From Flavobacteriaceae bacterium (GTDB lineage Bacteria > Bacteroidota > Bacteroidia > Flavobacteriales > Flavobacteriaceae): DNA of 64,000 nt. The notes under the pieces were generated by a model. It was given only the letters and a program-made list of their open reading frames with translations. It was not told the origin of the DNA and ran no database searches. This document shows, one piece after another, positions 27,201 through 36,204 of the stretch. A program made the translations under genes and the position numbers. Position 1 is the first letter of the stretch; every line of letters begins with the position of its first letter. Location: positions 1 to 64,000 of the forward strand of contig JANQNQ010000011.1 of NCBI GenBank assembly GCA_028279515.1. The letters are read 5' to 3'.

Positions 27201-29947
27201 GTGTGGCAGGAACCTACAAAGTGTGGGTAAGCAATGGTATACAGGGCATGGAATTTAGTCTGGCCGAGGTCCCTTCAGGGGATAATGCCAAGATCATCGA
27301 CATCAATCAATGGGGAAATATTGCATGGACCAGCATGCGACAAGCGTTCCAAGGCTGTGCGAATTTGCAGGTGAGCGCTACCGATGCTCCAGACCTTTCT
27401 GGTGCTAACTTTATGACACAAATGTTCAAAAATTGCAGTGCCATGAACAGTGATATAGGGCATTGGAACGTTTCAAACGTGACCTCTATGACAGGTCTTT
27501 TTGAGGGAGCTACCAACTTTAATCAAGATATCAGTGATTGGAATGTAGGCAACGTGCGAAGTTTTGGCGAGACGTTTCAAAATGCCTCTTCCTTTAATCA
27601 AGACATCAGTGGCTGGAACACTGCAAAATGCTTCCGATTTACAAACATGTTTAACAATGCGTCGGCGTTTGATCAGAATTTGGGTACTTGGAATATGACC
27701 TTTGCTCAAGACTTGCTCAATATGTTTGATAATGCTGGACTTTCAACAGCCAATTACGATGCGACCTTGCAAGGTTGGGCATCACAGGCATTGATAAGTA
27801 ACCGCTCCTTTGGAGCCGATGGAATGAAATATTGTGATGCCATTACAGCTCGTAGTTCGTTGATAACCGACAAAGGATGGACCATCATTGGAGACGAACT
27901 TGACGTTGATTGCGTAGATGGATTTGTCACCACTTGGAAAACAGACAATACGGGGACTTCCAACGATGATCAGATTTCCATTCCGGCTACAGGCACCTAC
28001 GACATTTATTGGGAAAGAATTTCGAACAACAGCACCTTTGGACGAGAATCACAGGTGTCTGGACAATATGCCCTTACGTTTCCAAGTGCCGGAACGTATC
28101 GTGTGGTCATCAGCAATACCCTGGATCAGATCACTTTTGCAAATGGAGGGGATGCTTTAAAGCTTTTAAGTGTTGACAAATGGGGGAACACGCCTTGGAC
28201 CAGTATGGCTAACGCTTTTGAAGGTTGTGCAAACGTAACCGTTACAGCAGCGGATGCACCCAACTTGTCCAATACAACCAACCTTACGGCCATGTTCAAA
28301 AACTGTAGCATCATGAACGGTGAAATAGGACATTGGGACGTCAGCACCATAGCCAACATGCAAGGACTTTTTTATGGAGCATCCTCGTTTAATCAGGATA
28401 TCAGCGCTTGGGACGTTCGTAATGTAGCTACCATGGAAAATATGTTTAGAGATGCAGTTGCTTTTGACCAACCCATTGGTAGCTGGAATACAAATTCAGC
28501 ACAAAATATGCAGTCGCTCTTTTATGGTGCCACTAGTTTTAACCAGGACATCAGTCAGTGGAATACCACATTCGTGTTCACCATGGAAAATATGTTTCGT
28601 GATGCAACGGCGTTTAATCAAGACATCAGTGGTTGGAATATGGCAGGTGTACACATTTTACGCTACATGTTTGGCAATGCCACAGCATTTGATCAGCCTA
28701 TTGGTAGCTGGAATACAGGTAGTGCGACCAATATGGGGTCGCTTTTTGAAGGAGCCTCGTCTTTTAACCAAGATATTTCTGGTTGGAACACAGTGAATGT
28801 AGAGTTTATGGGCTTTATGTTTAAAGATGCCACTGTTTTTGATCAAGACATTTCAGCTTGGAATACGAACAGTGCAACCAAGATGGCGTCGATGTTCGAG
28901 AACGCAACGGCTTTTGATCAAAACTTAGGCAACTGGAATATATCCAGCGTGACCGATATGACCAACATGCTGGATAACACAGGCCTTTCCACCCAAAACT
29001 ATGATAGCACATTGAATGGTTGGATGACACAATCTGTACAAAATGGAATCATATTGGACGCCCAAAGCCAAAGCTATTGTGAAGGAGAAATAGCTAGAGA
29101 TTATTTGATAAATACGTTTGGCTGGACCGTAAACGGAGATACAAAAGATATGACCTGTACCTATGTTGAGGTAGCACTCGACGCTTTCTTGCAGGCAGCT
29201 GCACTTGACCCCAATACAGGAGAAGAAACACTAATGCGCGACGATCTCAGGACCGAAGGAGTACTTCCCATTATTAGCACATATAGCGATGCGGCTAAAA
29301 GCAATACGTTGGTGCTAGACACCACAGGAAACGATGCAATCGTTGATTGGATACTTGTAGAGTTGCGAGATGCCACGGATAATACATTGATAGTACAGGA
29401 AAAGTCAGCATTGCTGCAGCGTGATGGAGATATAGTGGCTTTGGACGGAACTTCAGGATTACGATTTTATGGTGTTCCTAGCGGAAGTTATCATATAGCC
29501 TTAAAACACAGAAATCACTTAGGGATTATGACGGCCGATGCATTTTCGTTGAGCGAAGTAGCCACCAATATAGACTTTTCTGATGCCAACAATCCGATAA
29601 CATATGGAGTTCATGCACAAACTAGTTTTGGGATGCTGTCTAATACAATTGGGATGTGGGCAGGTGATGTTAACGATGATGGACAGGTGGTCTTTTTGAA
29701 TACGGGGGCAGAATCTGTGGATATAAAACAACGGGTCTTAGACGTTTCGGCAATAGAAAGTCCGTTTGGCGCTTCTGTCTTCTATAAGCCACAGGGATAT
29801 TATGATGAGGACACAAATATGGATGGAGAAGTGGTCTTTCTCAATGCAGGAAATGAGCTATTATTTATAAAGGACAATGTTTTAGCACACCCGCAAAACC
29901 AAATCTTTAACTCTGTGTTCTATAAAATACTGCAGCAATTGCCATAA
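24290..29947 (+). CDS. BspA-family DUF285 surface protein (1885 aa)
   Basis: A signal peptide (residues 1-22) is followed by five similar modules, starting near residues 25, 289, 553, 917 and 1212. Each opens with (F/I)(V/I)T(V/T)WKTDN, has a beta domain ending in an FxxxG(D)K segment, and then DUF285-type repeats (TSMxxMFxxAxxFNxDIxxW) of varied number. The C-terminal tail (from about 1625) is a known bacteroidetal module. It ends in two calcium-loop-like motifs (GDVNDDGQV and EDTNMDGEV), as in dockerin or hemagglutinin tails. BspA proteins act in adhesion. No type IX sorting domain is visible. Confidence 0.9.
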   Translation: MRTTTLRILLMFWLYIPFNGYAQDAFITVWKTNNVGTSTDQQIIIPAIGTYDIYWEDTTDTTINGTITSVTDQHMITFPNVGTYRVSITGGLERFFFNNDKDKRKIIDIEQWGTISWTSMLRAFEGCPNLQMTATDAPDLSNVTSMSLMFMECFSFNGAIGHWDVSNVTDFLMTFRAATSFNQDLSNWDTSSASTMGSMFNSATRFNQNIGDWDISNVSNMTQMLRNSGLSIVSYDATLKGWAAQTVLSDVTVGARGLEYCSAENERNFLIDNFGWTFVEDSKVPFCPFVTTWKTDNTGTSGNDQITIPAFGTFDIFWEDVNNLSVTGNLTNVTGPQTITFPSPGMYQVYITGGLTRIEFDNGGDKNKLLHIDAWGDVAWSSMENAFEGCINLSGSAVDVPDLSQVSSMSDTFKDCWNFDGDISDWNVSTVTNMYRTFIRCATFNTELSGWDVSNVSNMERTFFQATAFDQNLGSWNVSAATNMTDMLDNSGLSVINYDETLMGWASQSLQINVTLGVEELQYCRGESARSTIISTNGWNVNGDSKYAQCDSFVTVWKTDNVGDSSDTQITIPAIGTYDIYWEDVNDANNNGTITSITGTYTLDFGTAGTYRVGLSGGLQQILFDNSGDKEKILLIENWGSIPWASMANAFYGCSNLTEITLDEPDLSNTTTMEGMFREAGSLTGGISEWNVSTVTNMTNLFNGAINFNEDITGWDVSNVTHMDGMFSGATSFNQDLNTWVTSNLRFSRSMFSNATSFNGNIGNWTLGTLEEMSAMFSGAISFDQDISGWNTSNVRKMDEAFSGAIVFDQDIGAWDVSNVTDMQSMLLNATEFSQDLGGWNINNVTNLTNMLDNSGLGLTDYDATLIGWATQNVQSNVTLGAMGLNYCEAATSRDILINTYNWNLVGDTQTFICNGFITTWKTDNPGNTSNTQIKIPARGGPYNIYWEQIGNLSNHGSFMGASGDQTLDFGVAGTYKVWVSNGIQGMEFSLAEVPSGDNAKIIDINQWGNIAWTSMRQAFQGCANLQVSATDAPDLSGANFMTQMFKNCSAMNSDIGHWNVSNVTSMTGLFEGATNFNQDISDWNVGNVRSFGETFQNASSFNQDISGWNTAKCFRFTNMFNNASAFDQNLGTWNMTFAQDLLNMFDNAGLSTANYDATLQGWASQALISNRSFGADGMKYCDAITARSSLITDKGWTIIGDELDVDCVDGFVTTWKTDNTGTSNDDQISIPATGTYDIYWERISNNSTFGRESQVSGQYALTFPSAGTYRVVISNTLDQITFANGGDALKLLSVDKWGNTPWTSMANAFEGCANVTVTAADAPNLSNTTNLTAMFKNCSIMNGEIGHWDVSTIANMQGLFYGASSFNQDISAWDVRNVATMENMFRDAVAFDQPIGSWNTNSAQNMQSLFYGATSFNQDISQWNTTFVFTMENMFRDATAFNQDISGWNMAGVHILRYMFGNATAFDQPIGSWNTGSATNMGSLFEGASSFNQDISGWNTVNVEFMGFMFKDATVFDQDISAWNTNSATKMASMFENATAFDQNLGNWNISSVTDMTNMLDNTGLSTQNYDSTLNGWMTQSVQNGIILDAQSQSYCEGEIARDYLINTFGWTVNGDTKDMTCTYVEVALDAFLQAAALDPNTGEETLMRDDLRTEGVLPIISTYSDAAKSNTLVLDTTGNDAIVDWILVELRDATDNTLIVQEKSALLQRDGDIVALDGTSGLRFYGVPSGSYHIALKHRNHLGIMTADAFSLSEVATNIDFSDANNPITYGVHAQTSFGMLSNTIGMWAGDVNDDGQVVFLNTGAESVDIKQRVLDVSAIESPFGASVFYKPQGYYDEDTNMDGEVVFLNAGNELLFIKDNVLAHPQNQIFNSVFYKILQQLP
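24362..29161 (+). repeat. Five large internal modules of the BspA-type gene
   Basis: The DNA encodes five modules of unequal length (about 264, 264, 364, 295 and 413 codons) with near-identical opening WKTDN segments. The differing DUF285 repeat number per module suggests expansion and contraction within modules. Confidence 0.8.
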
Positions 29948-29994
29948 TGGTTGCAGTTGTTTCGCTTTATCGAAGAAGGGGCGATAGCGTAACA

Positions 29995-30024
29995 AAACCC
30001 CAGCCTTTTGGTTGGGGTTTATTT
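29995..30024 (+). terminator. Terminator after the BspA-type gene
   Basis: AAACCCCA and TGGGGTTT form a stem with loop GCCTTTTGGT, followed by a T-rich tract. It lies 48 bases after the stop and may serve the convergent gene as well. Confidence 0.75.
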
Positions 30025-30073
30025 ATGGGAGAATATAAATATGTGTTTTCAATCGATTTCTTCTACCACAGAC

Positions 30074-30616
30074 CTAAGGAACAATATAAGTACCTTCCCA
30101 AGAGCCGTTATTCTTTCTAAATTCCACACGAACATGTCTGGGACTTCCTAATCTTAAGTATTCAATGCGTTCCGGATACAATTGTACCGCTCCGAAGAAA
30201 TGGTCATGCTTTAAATACTCGATGACTGAAGGGTCAGATATCTCTGTGCCTGGCATTTGTTCAGCTGTATATTCACTTTTAGAAGCCTGCGGAAGACTTT
30301 CCCACATGCGTTTGATTACCATGGGATCTTTGATCAGAGAAGCACGACCTTTTACCGTCACCTGGAGCTGTTTTTCGACATTGAAGAATAACATGCTCAC
30401 CTTGGTGTTTTCTGTAATATGGGTCACTTTTTTAGACCTGCGATCGGTGTAGATCATCATATTGAGGTCCTTGTCAATAGCCCTCAAAACCACTGTTCTT
30501 AACCTTGGCGTACTATTGAAACCTACAGTAGCCAAAGTAAAATATCGAAACGGATGCTTTTTATTCTTTAAGGCCTCTTGCCATTCATTGACGATGGTTG
30601 CATAGATAAGATCCAT
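30074..30616 (-). CDS. Pyridoxamine 5'-phosphate oxidase family protein
   Basis: The 180-residue protein has the split-barrel FMN-binding pattern of the PNPOx-like family: LATVGFNSTPRLRTVVLRAI (about residues 28-47), MIYTDRRSKKVTHI and FFNVEKQLQVTVKGRA. It is cytosolic and probably FMN-dependent. Whether it acts on pyridoxamine phosphate or another compound is not clear, since short family members are often not true PdxH. It is convergent with the BspA-type gene and follows the membrane-protein gene at 30670 by 53 bases. Confidence 0.82.
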   Translation of the reverse strand: MDLIYATIVNEWQEALKNKKHPFRYFTLATVGFNSTPRLRTVVLRAIDKDLNMMIYTDRRSKKVTHITENTKVSMLFFNVEKQLQVTVKGRASLIKDPMVIKRMWESLPQASKSEYTAEQMPGTEISDPSVIEYLKHDHFFGAVQLYPERIEYLRLGSPRHVRVEFRKNNGSWEGTYIVP

Positions 30617-30669
30617 ATATTCAGGTTGTTAGCCTATTAAGTTACGGATTTTATTATTGCGAATCCAGT

Positions 30670-31374
30670 CTATTCTGACGCCTCGGGCAGATACTCCTTC
30701 AGCGTTTCAACCGATGCCTTATATTCTTGAAGATTGAATTTCACATCATTGGCAAGAATGATCTTCTCGTTGGTCTGTGCAATACTAATATGAAACTTAT
30801 TGGTCAAGGTGTCCTTGGCAATACTATCTGCCAATTGATAAATGATCACGTCGGTAATGAGTTGCTTTTGTATGTTATCAAAAGTGATGTATTGTTCAAC
30901 ATTTTCCTTTAGGGTAGCTTCTTGTCCGTAAACCACTGTCGAGCCACCGTAAAAAGCCGAATGCGCCACAAACAGTAACATGATTACTTTTAGATGATCG
31001 TTGACGTTATTCCAACCTTTAGGAGTAATGTACAGTAAGAATGCTGCCATAATGATCGAGCAGATCATAAGCATGGTCACGGTTGTATAACGAAATCGAA
31101 AGGTGTTGAGTGCTATTTCTTCATGGTGTTTCTTATGCCCTTCAGCAAGGTCAAGAACTTCAAGCGCTTTTGTCGCTTCTAGCTTGCTCATATTACCACC
31201 ATTGACCATTTTTTGATAGCGAACGGCGTTTTCAGCGTAAGGAGCAAAGGAGTCGGTGGCGATGTCTTTGGCAATTCCTCTAAAATAACCTGCCAGCAGT
31301 TGCAGGAGTATGAAAATAATGATACTAAGTAAAATGGTAACACGGTACTTTTTGATGGTTTCTTGGATAGTCAT
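30670..31374 (-). CDS. Membrane protein of unknown function (234 aa)
   Basis: Not recognised. Hydrophobic segments lie at about residues 13-30, 93-115 and 128-150. A long loop between the first and second is rich in Lys and Glu and probably lies outside the membrane. The C-terminal 80 residues look soluble. It is divergent from guaA. The 160-base region between the starts carries a GGGG-N5-CCCC palindrome at 31429-31441. Confidence 0.5.
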   Translation of the reverse strand: MTIQETIKKYRVTILLSIIIFILLQLLAGYFRGIAKDIATDSFAPYAENAVRYQKMVNGGNMSKLEATKALEVLDLAEGHKKHHEEIALNTFRFRYTTVTMLMICSIIMAAFLLYITPKGWNNVNDHLKVIMLLFVAHSAFYGGSTVVYGQEATLKENVEQYITFDNIQKQLITDVIIYQLADSIAKDTLTNKFHISIAQTNEKIILANDVKFNLQEYKASVETLKEYLPEASE

Positions 31375-31428
31375 AATATTTCAGGATTAATAGCTCTTAC
31401 AATTTACGAAAAAACGAAGCGTACAAAA

Positions 31429-31441
31429 GGGGAATATCCCC
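31429..31441. promoter_or_regulatory. Palindromic GGGG-N5-CCCC site between divergent genes
   Basis: GGGGAATATCCCC, a near-perfect palindrome, lies between the 30670-31374 gene (55 bases upstream of its start) and guaA (93 bases upstream). Its reverse complement shares an identical 12-mer with the site at 48970. An operator role is inference. Confidence 0.4.
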
Positions 31442-31501
31442 ATTTATCGAAAGAATCAAACGGAAGAAACGTTTACACAAAATTTACTCGAAAAAAATCT
31501 T

Positions 31502-31530
31502 TTGCGATTGTAGCAAATCATATATTTTTG
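31502..31530 (+). promoter_or_regulatory. guaA promoter (-33 and -7)
   Basis: TTG at 31502-31504 is followed after 18 bases by TATTTTTG at 31523-31530, a very good match to the Bacteroidetes promoter. The guaA ATG lies only 3 bases after the -7, so the transcript would be leaderless or nearly so. Confidence 0.55.
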
Positions 31531-31533
31531 CGC

Positions 31534-33066
31534 ATGCAACACAACGTACTTATTTTAGACTTCGGATCGCAGTACACACAACTTATTGCACGTCGAGTTA
31601 GAGAGCTCAACATTTACTGCGAAATCAAACCTTTCAACAAATTACCAAATGATTTAGACGCCTTCGGGGCCGTGATTCTCTCGGGATCACCAAACTCAGT
31701 TCGTGGTGAGGATGCACTGCATCCAGATCTTTCTAATATTAAGGGGAAGAAACCCTTACTCGGGATTTGCTACGGAGCTCAATATCTGGCGCATTTCAAC
31801 GGGGGACAAGTAGCACAATCGAACACACGTGAATACGGTCGTGCCAATTTGTCTTTTATCAAAGGCGGAGAAACTTTTTTTGAAGGCGTAAACGAGGGCA
31901 CCCAAGTTTGGATGAGCCACAGTGATACGATCAAAGAACTTCCTACAGGAGCAGTACACATGGCAAGTACGCACGATGTAGAAAACGCAGCATATCGCAT
32001 TGAAGGTGAAGACACGTTCGCTATTCAATTTCATCCAGAGGTATATCATACTACTGATGGAAAACAGATTTTGAAAAATTTTCTAGTAAAGATTGCAGGG
32101 ATCGAGCAATCTTGGACACCCGATGCTTTTGTCGAGACAACAGTTCAAGAACTCAAAGAAAAAGTAGGAGATGACAAAGTCGTACTCGGACTTTCTGGAG
32201 GTGTTGACTCTTCGGTGGCGGCGGTATTATTGCACAAAGCGATTGGAAGCAACTTGCATTGCATCTTCGTGAACAACGGTTTGTTGCGAAAAAACGAATT
32301 TGATAGCGTGCTTAAACAATACGAAGGCATGGGACTCAATGTAAAAGGAGTCGATGCTTCGGCACGCTTTTTGGATGCCTTAGCAGGGATCGATGACCCA
32401 GAGAAAAAACGAAAGGCCATCGGTCGTGTGTTCATTGAGGTTTTTGATGATGAAGCGCATCAGATAGAAGACGCCAAGTGGTTAGGACAAGGAACCATCT
32501 ATCCCGATGTGATCGAATCAGTTTCGGCTACGGGAGGTCCTTCGGCTACGATCAAGAGCCATCACAATGTTGGTGGATTGCCTGATTTTATGAAATTGAA
32601 GGTGGTAGAGCCGTTGCGAATGTTATTTAAAGACGAAGTACGCCGCGTAGGTGCCTCGATGGGATTGTCTCCAGAATTGTTAGGAAGACATCCGTTCCCA
32701 GGTCCTGGGTTGGCGATTCGTATTTTAGGAGATATCACCGAAGAAAAAGTACGTATCTTGCAAGAGGTTGACGCCATTTTCATCAATGGGTTGAAAGAAT
32801 GGGACTTGTACAACAAGGTCTGGCAAGCAGGCGCCATGCTACTTCCAGTAAATTCTGTCGGCGTTATGGGCGACGAGCGCACCTATGAAAAATGTGTGGC
32901 ACTAAGAGCAGTCGAAAGTACAGATGGGATGACCGCAGACTGGGTGAATTTACCCTACGAGTTTCTACAAAAAACCTCAAATGAAATAATAAATAAAGTA
33001 AAAGGCGTTAATAGAGTAGTGTACGACATTAGTTCAAAACCCCCTGCCACGATCGAGTGGGAATAA
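31534..33066 (+). CDS. guaA: Glutamine-hydrolysing GMP synthase
   Basis: The 510-residue enzyme converts XMP to GMP. The N-terminal class I amidotransferase has the nucleophile Cys79 in GICYGAQYL and the His/Glu pair in FHPEVYHT. The synthetase domain has the P-loop [13 protein letters not shown], and the C-terminal dimerisation part is complete. The open frame extends upstream to 31363, but the family N-terminus ([20 protein letters not shown]) and the promoter fix the ATG at 31534. The LysM protein gene follows after 10 bases. Confidence 0.96.
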   Translation: MQHNVLILDFGSQYTQLIARRVRELNIYCEIKPFNKLPNDLDAFGAVILSGSPNSVRGEDALHPDLSNIKGKKPLLGICYGAQYLAHFNGGQVAQSNTREYGRANLSFIKGGETFFEGVNEGTQVWMSHSDTIKELPTGAVHMASTHDVENAAYRIEGEDTFAIQFHPEVYHTTDGKQILKNFLVKIAGIEQSWTPDAFVETTVQELKEKVGDDKVVLGLSGGVDSSVAAVLLHKAIGSNLHCIFVNNGLLRKNEFDSVLKQYEGMGLNVKGVDASARFLDALAGIDDPEKKRKAIGRVFIEVFDDEAHQIEDAKWLGQGTIYPDVIESVSATGGPSATIKSHHNVGGLPDFMKLKVVEPLRMLFKDEVRRVGASMGLSPELLGRHPFPGPGLAIRILGDITEEKVRILQEVDAIFINGLKEWDLYNKVWQAGAMLLPVNSVGVMGDERTYEKCVALRAVESTDGMTADWVNLPYEFLQKTSNEIINKVKGVNRVVYDISSKPPATIEWE

Positions 33067-33076
33067 AAAGTAATCT

Positions 33077-35272
33077 ATGAAGAAGGCATTAATAGCACTA
33101 ATAACTGTATTCTTTTTTTCACTGAGCACCTATGCACAAGATGATTATTCGAGTCATACGGTAAAAGAAGGTGAGACCATATCGAGCATTGCTCGTTCTT
33201 ATAAAATTACCCCCTATGCTATTGTGAAGCTAAATCCTGATGCTCGAAGCGGTATCAGAGAAGGCATGGTATTGATCATCCCTTCAGCAGGGGCGCAGCC
33301 CAAGGAGCCAAAAGAACCAAAAACCGAACAGCAAGAAACACAAACTCCAGAGAAGGAGGTCGAAAGGTTCATTAGGCATCGTGTGAAGAAAAAGGAAACC
33401 CTATTTGGGATTTCAAAGAAATACAACATTACTATTGATGAGCTAAAACGATACAATACACGCTTGTATAAGGAGCCGTTGAAGAAGCGAATGAAGCTTA
33501 AGATACCACGATTCAAGGAGGTTGAAGTGGTTGAGGCAGTTGTAGACTCTATCCAGCCTACAAAAAAATACATCATCAAGCCAAAGGAAACCAAGTGGAG
33601 CATTGCCCATACCAACGGAATTACCATTGATGAACTCCAAAAACTAAACCCTGACTTGGGCGAGATCATCAAAGTAGGAGACACCCTAAAACTTCCGATT
33701 CCAGAAACCATGAACGAAGAGGTTGAAGAAACGGTTGAGACTCCGGGGATCGAATACATCGAATACGAAGTACAACCAAAGGAGACGATGTTCTCACTGG
33801 CAAAACGCTTCAAGCTGACCTATCAGCAAATGACCGATCTCAATCCCGCGTTGAAAGATGGATTGAAAAGCGGTATGGTCTTAAAGCTTCCGAAGCAAAA
33901 AGAGTTAATGCCAAAAGAGGTAAATGCCGAAAACTTCTTCTTTTATGAAGTAAAGCCGAAGGAAAACTTTTTCCGTTTGACACGTAAGTTGAACTTGACT
34001 GAAGAAGAACTGAAAGCGCTTAATCCTTCCTTAGAAGACGGACTCAAAGCCGGAATGATCCTAAAGCTTCCGATTGATAGAGCCGATGAATTCGATGTGA
34101 AGAATTCTGTGGTTGTAGAGAAGTTCAATCTGATCGATAGCATCAAAGTAGAAAACAAGTCGAACATTGTAATGATGCTTCCGTTTAAACTGAAGAGCAT
34201 CGAGGTCGATTCCGTTAGGCAAGCAAAAAAAATACTAGGTAAACGAAACTTACACACCGTATCACTCGACTTTTACTCGGGTGCATTGATGGCCCTTGAA
34301 GCCGCCAAAGACTTTGGTTTGTCCATTGATGTAAAAGTACTCGATACAGAAAACGATAAGACAACTGTAAGCAGATTGTTGTCAACCACTGATTTTAGTG
34401 ACACCCAAGCCGTCATAGGGCCTTTGGTGCCTGGTAATGTTGAATTGGTTGCAGATCGCTTACGCGGAAGAAATATTCCAGTGATATCTCCACTGTCTAA
34501 CAAAAAGCTGAAGCCTCATCGAAATGTGATTCAAAGTGTACCCACGCGCGAATTGCAACAAGGTCATATGATTGATTTCCTCGAGGCCAAATATGATGTT
34601 CAAAAAACAAACATTATCGTCATTGCCGATAGCTTGCATCTTGCGTCGCAGAAGAAAATACTTGAGACGTTTCCTGGAGCCAACGTTGTACCGCCACGAA
34701 AAGGAAACTACATCAAAGCAGATGATGTCAAAGAACTGTTGATCGAAGACAAGGAGAACTGGGTGATCCTTGAGACCAATAATTTAGGTCTTGTGACCAG
34801 CGCCACCTCGGTATTGAACTCGTTCATAGATAAAAAGGATTACGGAGATCTTGAAGTAGAGTTAGAAGGAAGAAACATAAAGTTGTTTACCACCTTTAAA
34901 GGGGACGTATATAACAACGCCAACATCTCAAATGAGTATTTGGCCAACCTTAACTTTCACTATCCTTCGGTTGACAAGCCCGATTTCAATAAAAACTATA
35001 TGGACTTTGTTCGTCGTTATGAAGCAGAATACAATATGATACCCAATCGCGAAGCGGCTCGAGGATATGACGTGACCTTTGATGTGATCTTGCGTCTTGC
35101 CTACGAGCCAGATCTGTACAAGGTAACCACCAGCATTGGGGAGACTGAATACGTAGAGAACAAGTTCAGTTATGAGCAAGAATCGTTTGGCGGATACTAT
35201 AACAAAGCCATGTACATCGTTTGTTACGACGGATTGGACATCAAAGAAGCAATACTCGAAGAAGAAAAATAA
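33077..35272 (+). CDS. LysM-repeat protein fused to periplasmic binding-like domain
   Basis: A signal peptide (residues 1-20, ending TYAQ) is followed by five LysM domains at about residues 27-70, 100-146, 163-208, 226-273 and 288-332. Each has the YxVxxxET...I......T...L..LNP pattern and binds peptidoglycan sugars. The C-terminal 375 residues fit a type I periplasmic binding protein fold (as in amino-acid ABC substrate-binding proteins), with AVIGPLVPGNVE and IPVISPLSNK. The protein should sit on the cell wall in the periplasm. It follows guaA by 10 bases and overlaps the OsmC-like gene by one base. Confidence 0.85.
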   Translation: MKKALIALITVFFFSLSTYAQDDYSSHTVKEGETISSIARSYKITPYAIVKLNPDARSGIREGMVLIIPSAGAQPKEPKEPKTEQQETQTPEKEVERFIRHRVKKKETLFGISKKYNITIDELKRYNTRLYKEPLKKRMKLKIPRFKEVEVVEAVVDSIQPTKKYIIKPKETKWSIAHTNGITIDELQKLNPDLGEIIKVGDTLKLPIPETMNEEVEETVETPGIEYIEYEVQPKETMFSLAKRFKLTYQQMTDLNPALKDGLKSGMVLKLPKQKELMPKEVNAENFFFYEVKPKENFFRLTRKLNLTEEELKALNPSLEDGLKAGMILKLPIDRADEFDVKNSVVVEKFNLIDSIKVENKSNIVMMLPFKLKSIEVDSVRQAKKILGKRNLHTVSLDFYSGALMALEAAKDFGLSIDVKVLDTENDKTTVSRLLSTTDFSDTQAVIGPLVPGNVELVADRLRGRNIPVISPLSNKKLKPHRNVIQSVPTRELQQGHMIDFLEAKYDVQKTNIIVIADSLHLASQKKILETFPGANVVPPRKGNYIKADDVKELLIEDKENWVILETNNLGLVTSATSVLNSFIDKKDYGDLEVELEGRNIKLFTTFKGDVYNNANISNEYLANLNFHYPSVDKPDFNKNYMDFVRRYEAEYNMIPNREAARGYDVTFDVILRLAYEPDLYKVTTSIGETEYVENKFSYEQESFGGYYNKAMYIVCYDGLDIKEAILEEEK

Positions 35273-35673
35273 TGACGGCTAAAGTAACCTATCAAGGCAA
35301 CCTTCGCACCAATTGCGAACACCTAAAATCTGGAAACGAATTTATCACCGACGCACCCACCGACAACAATGGTAAAGGAGAGGCTTTTTCTCCAACAGAC
35401 ACGGTGGCCACGGGATTGGCAAGTTGTATGTTGACCGTAATGGGCATCAAGGCCCGCAACATGGAAGTAGACATGACAGGAGCCACAGCTGAGGTGACAA
35501 AACATATGGCATCAGACCCAAGGCGCATTGCAAAGATCGAAGTCGTGATGAACCTTCCGTTTGACTTTGATGCGAAGACTAAGAAAATCCTCGAACACAC
35601 GGCCAATACGTGTCCGGTGCATTACAGCTTACATCCTGATATCGAAAAAGAGGTCACCTTTAACTGGAAATAA
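35272..35673 (+). CDS. OsmC family protein
   Basis: This is a 133-residue OsmC/Ohr-type thiol peroxidase-like protein. The conserved first Cys is in GLASCMLTVMGIKAR (about residues 46-60) and the second is in NTCPVHYSL near residue 115; together they form the reactive pair that reduces organic peroxides. The ATG overlaps the stop of the LysM gene (TAATG), which fixes the start; the frame is open upstream. It is cytosolic. Whether it is a true Ohr or OsmC is not clear. Confidence 0.88.
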   Translation: MTAKVTYQGNLRTNCEHLKSGNEFITDAPTDNNGKGEAFSPTDTVATGLASCMLTVMGIKARNMEVDMTGATAEVTKHMASDPRRIAKIEVVMNLPFDFDAKTKKILEHTANTCPVHYSLHPDIEKEVTFNWK

Positions 35674-35674
35674 C

Positions 35675-36199
35675 ATGCGAGTAAAGTTTGTGCTGTTTTT
35701 TCTTTTCATAGGAATGTGCTCAGTCGTAGGACAAGAGGAGCGCCTACCTTGGCAAGAAGCACGAAAACTTACTTGGGATGACTACAAGAAAGCACCAGAA
35801 TCAGACTCACACTATGCGGCCATCACATCGTCAGGTATTTGGTACTCTATGAGTGGTGAGATCGTCAATGGCGAAGTAAGTGTTCGGTCTGATATTGTCT
35901 GCTATTTCTACCCTCGAAATTCATGGTACAAATACGATTTGGCGTCACCAAATTTGCTGGCACATGAGCAGCTGCACTTTGATATCACTGAGCTTCATGC
36001 AAGGATCTTACGCCAAAAGGTAGCCGCTTTTAACTTTACAAAAGATGCACAGGCCGAAATGAAGCAATTGTATAACGAGGTCACAGCACAATTAAAAGAA
36101 TATCAAGACCAATACGATACCGAGACGAATTATTCGATGAATAAAGAAAAGCAGCAAGAGTGGCAGGAAAAGGTGAAGAAAGAACTCGAAAAATTCTAG
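35675..36199 (+). CDS. DUF922-family protein with HExxH motif, secreted
   Basis: A signal peptide (residues 1-19, ending VVGQ) shows export. The mature protein matches DUF922: WQEARKLTWDDYKKAPESDS, then HEQLH inside AHEQLHFDITELHARILR, a zincin-like HExxH motif. Some family members are thought to be Zn-dependent proteases, but no substrate is known. The start at 35675 lies one base after the OsmC stop and is supported by the signal peptide. It is the last gene of the guaA-LysM-OsmC-DUF922 string. Confidence 0.82.
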   Translation: MRVKFVLFFLFIGMCSVVGQEERLPWQEARKLTWDDYKKAPESDSHYAAITSSGIWYSMSGEIVNGEVSVRSDIVCYFYPRNSWYKYDLASPNLLAHEQLHFDITELHARILRQKVAAFNFTKDAQAEMKQLYNEVTAQLKEYQDQYDTETNYSMNKEKQQEWQEKVKKELEKF

Positions 36200-36204
36200 C
36201 TACG

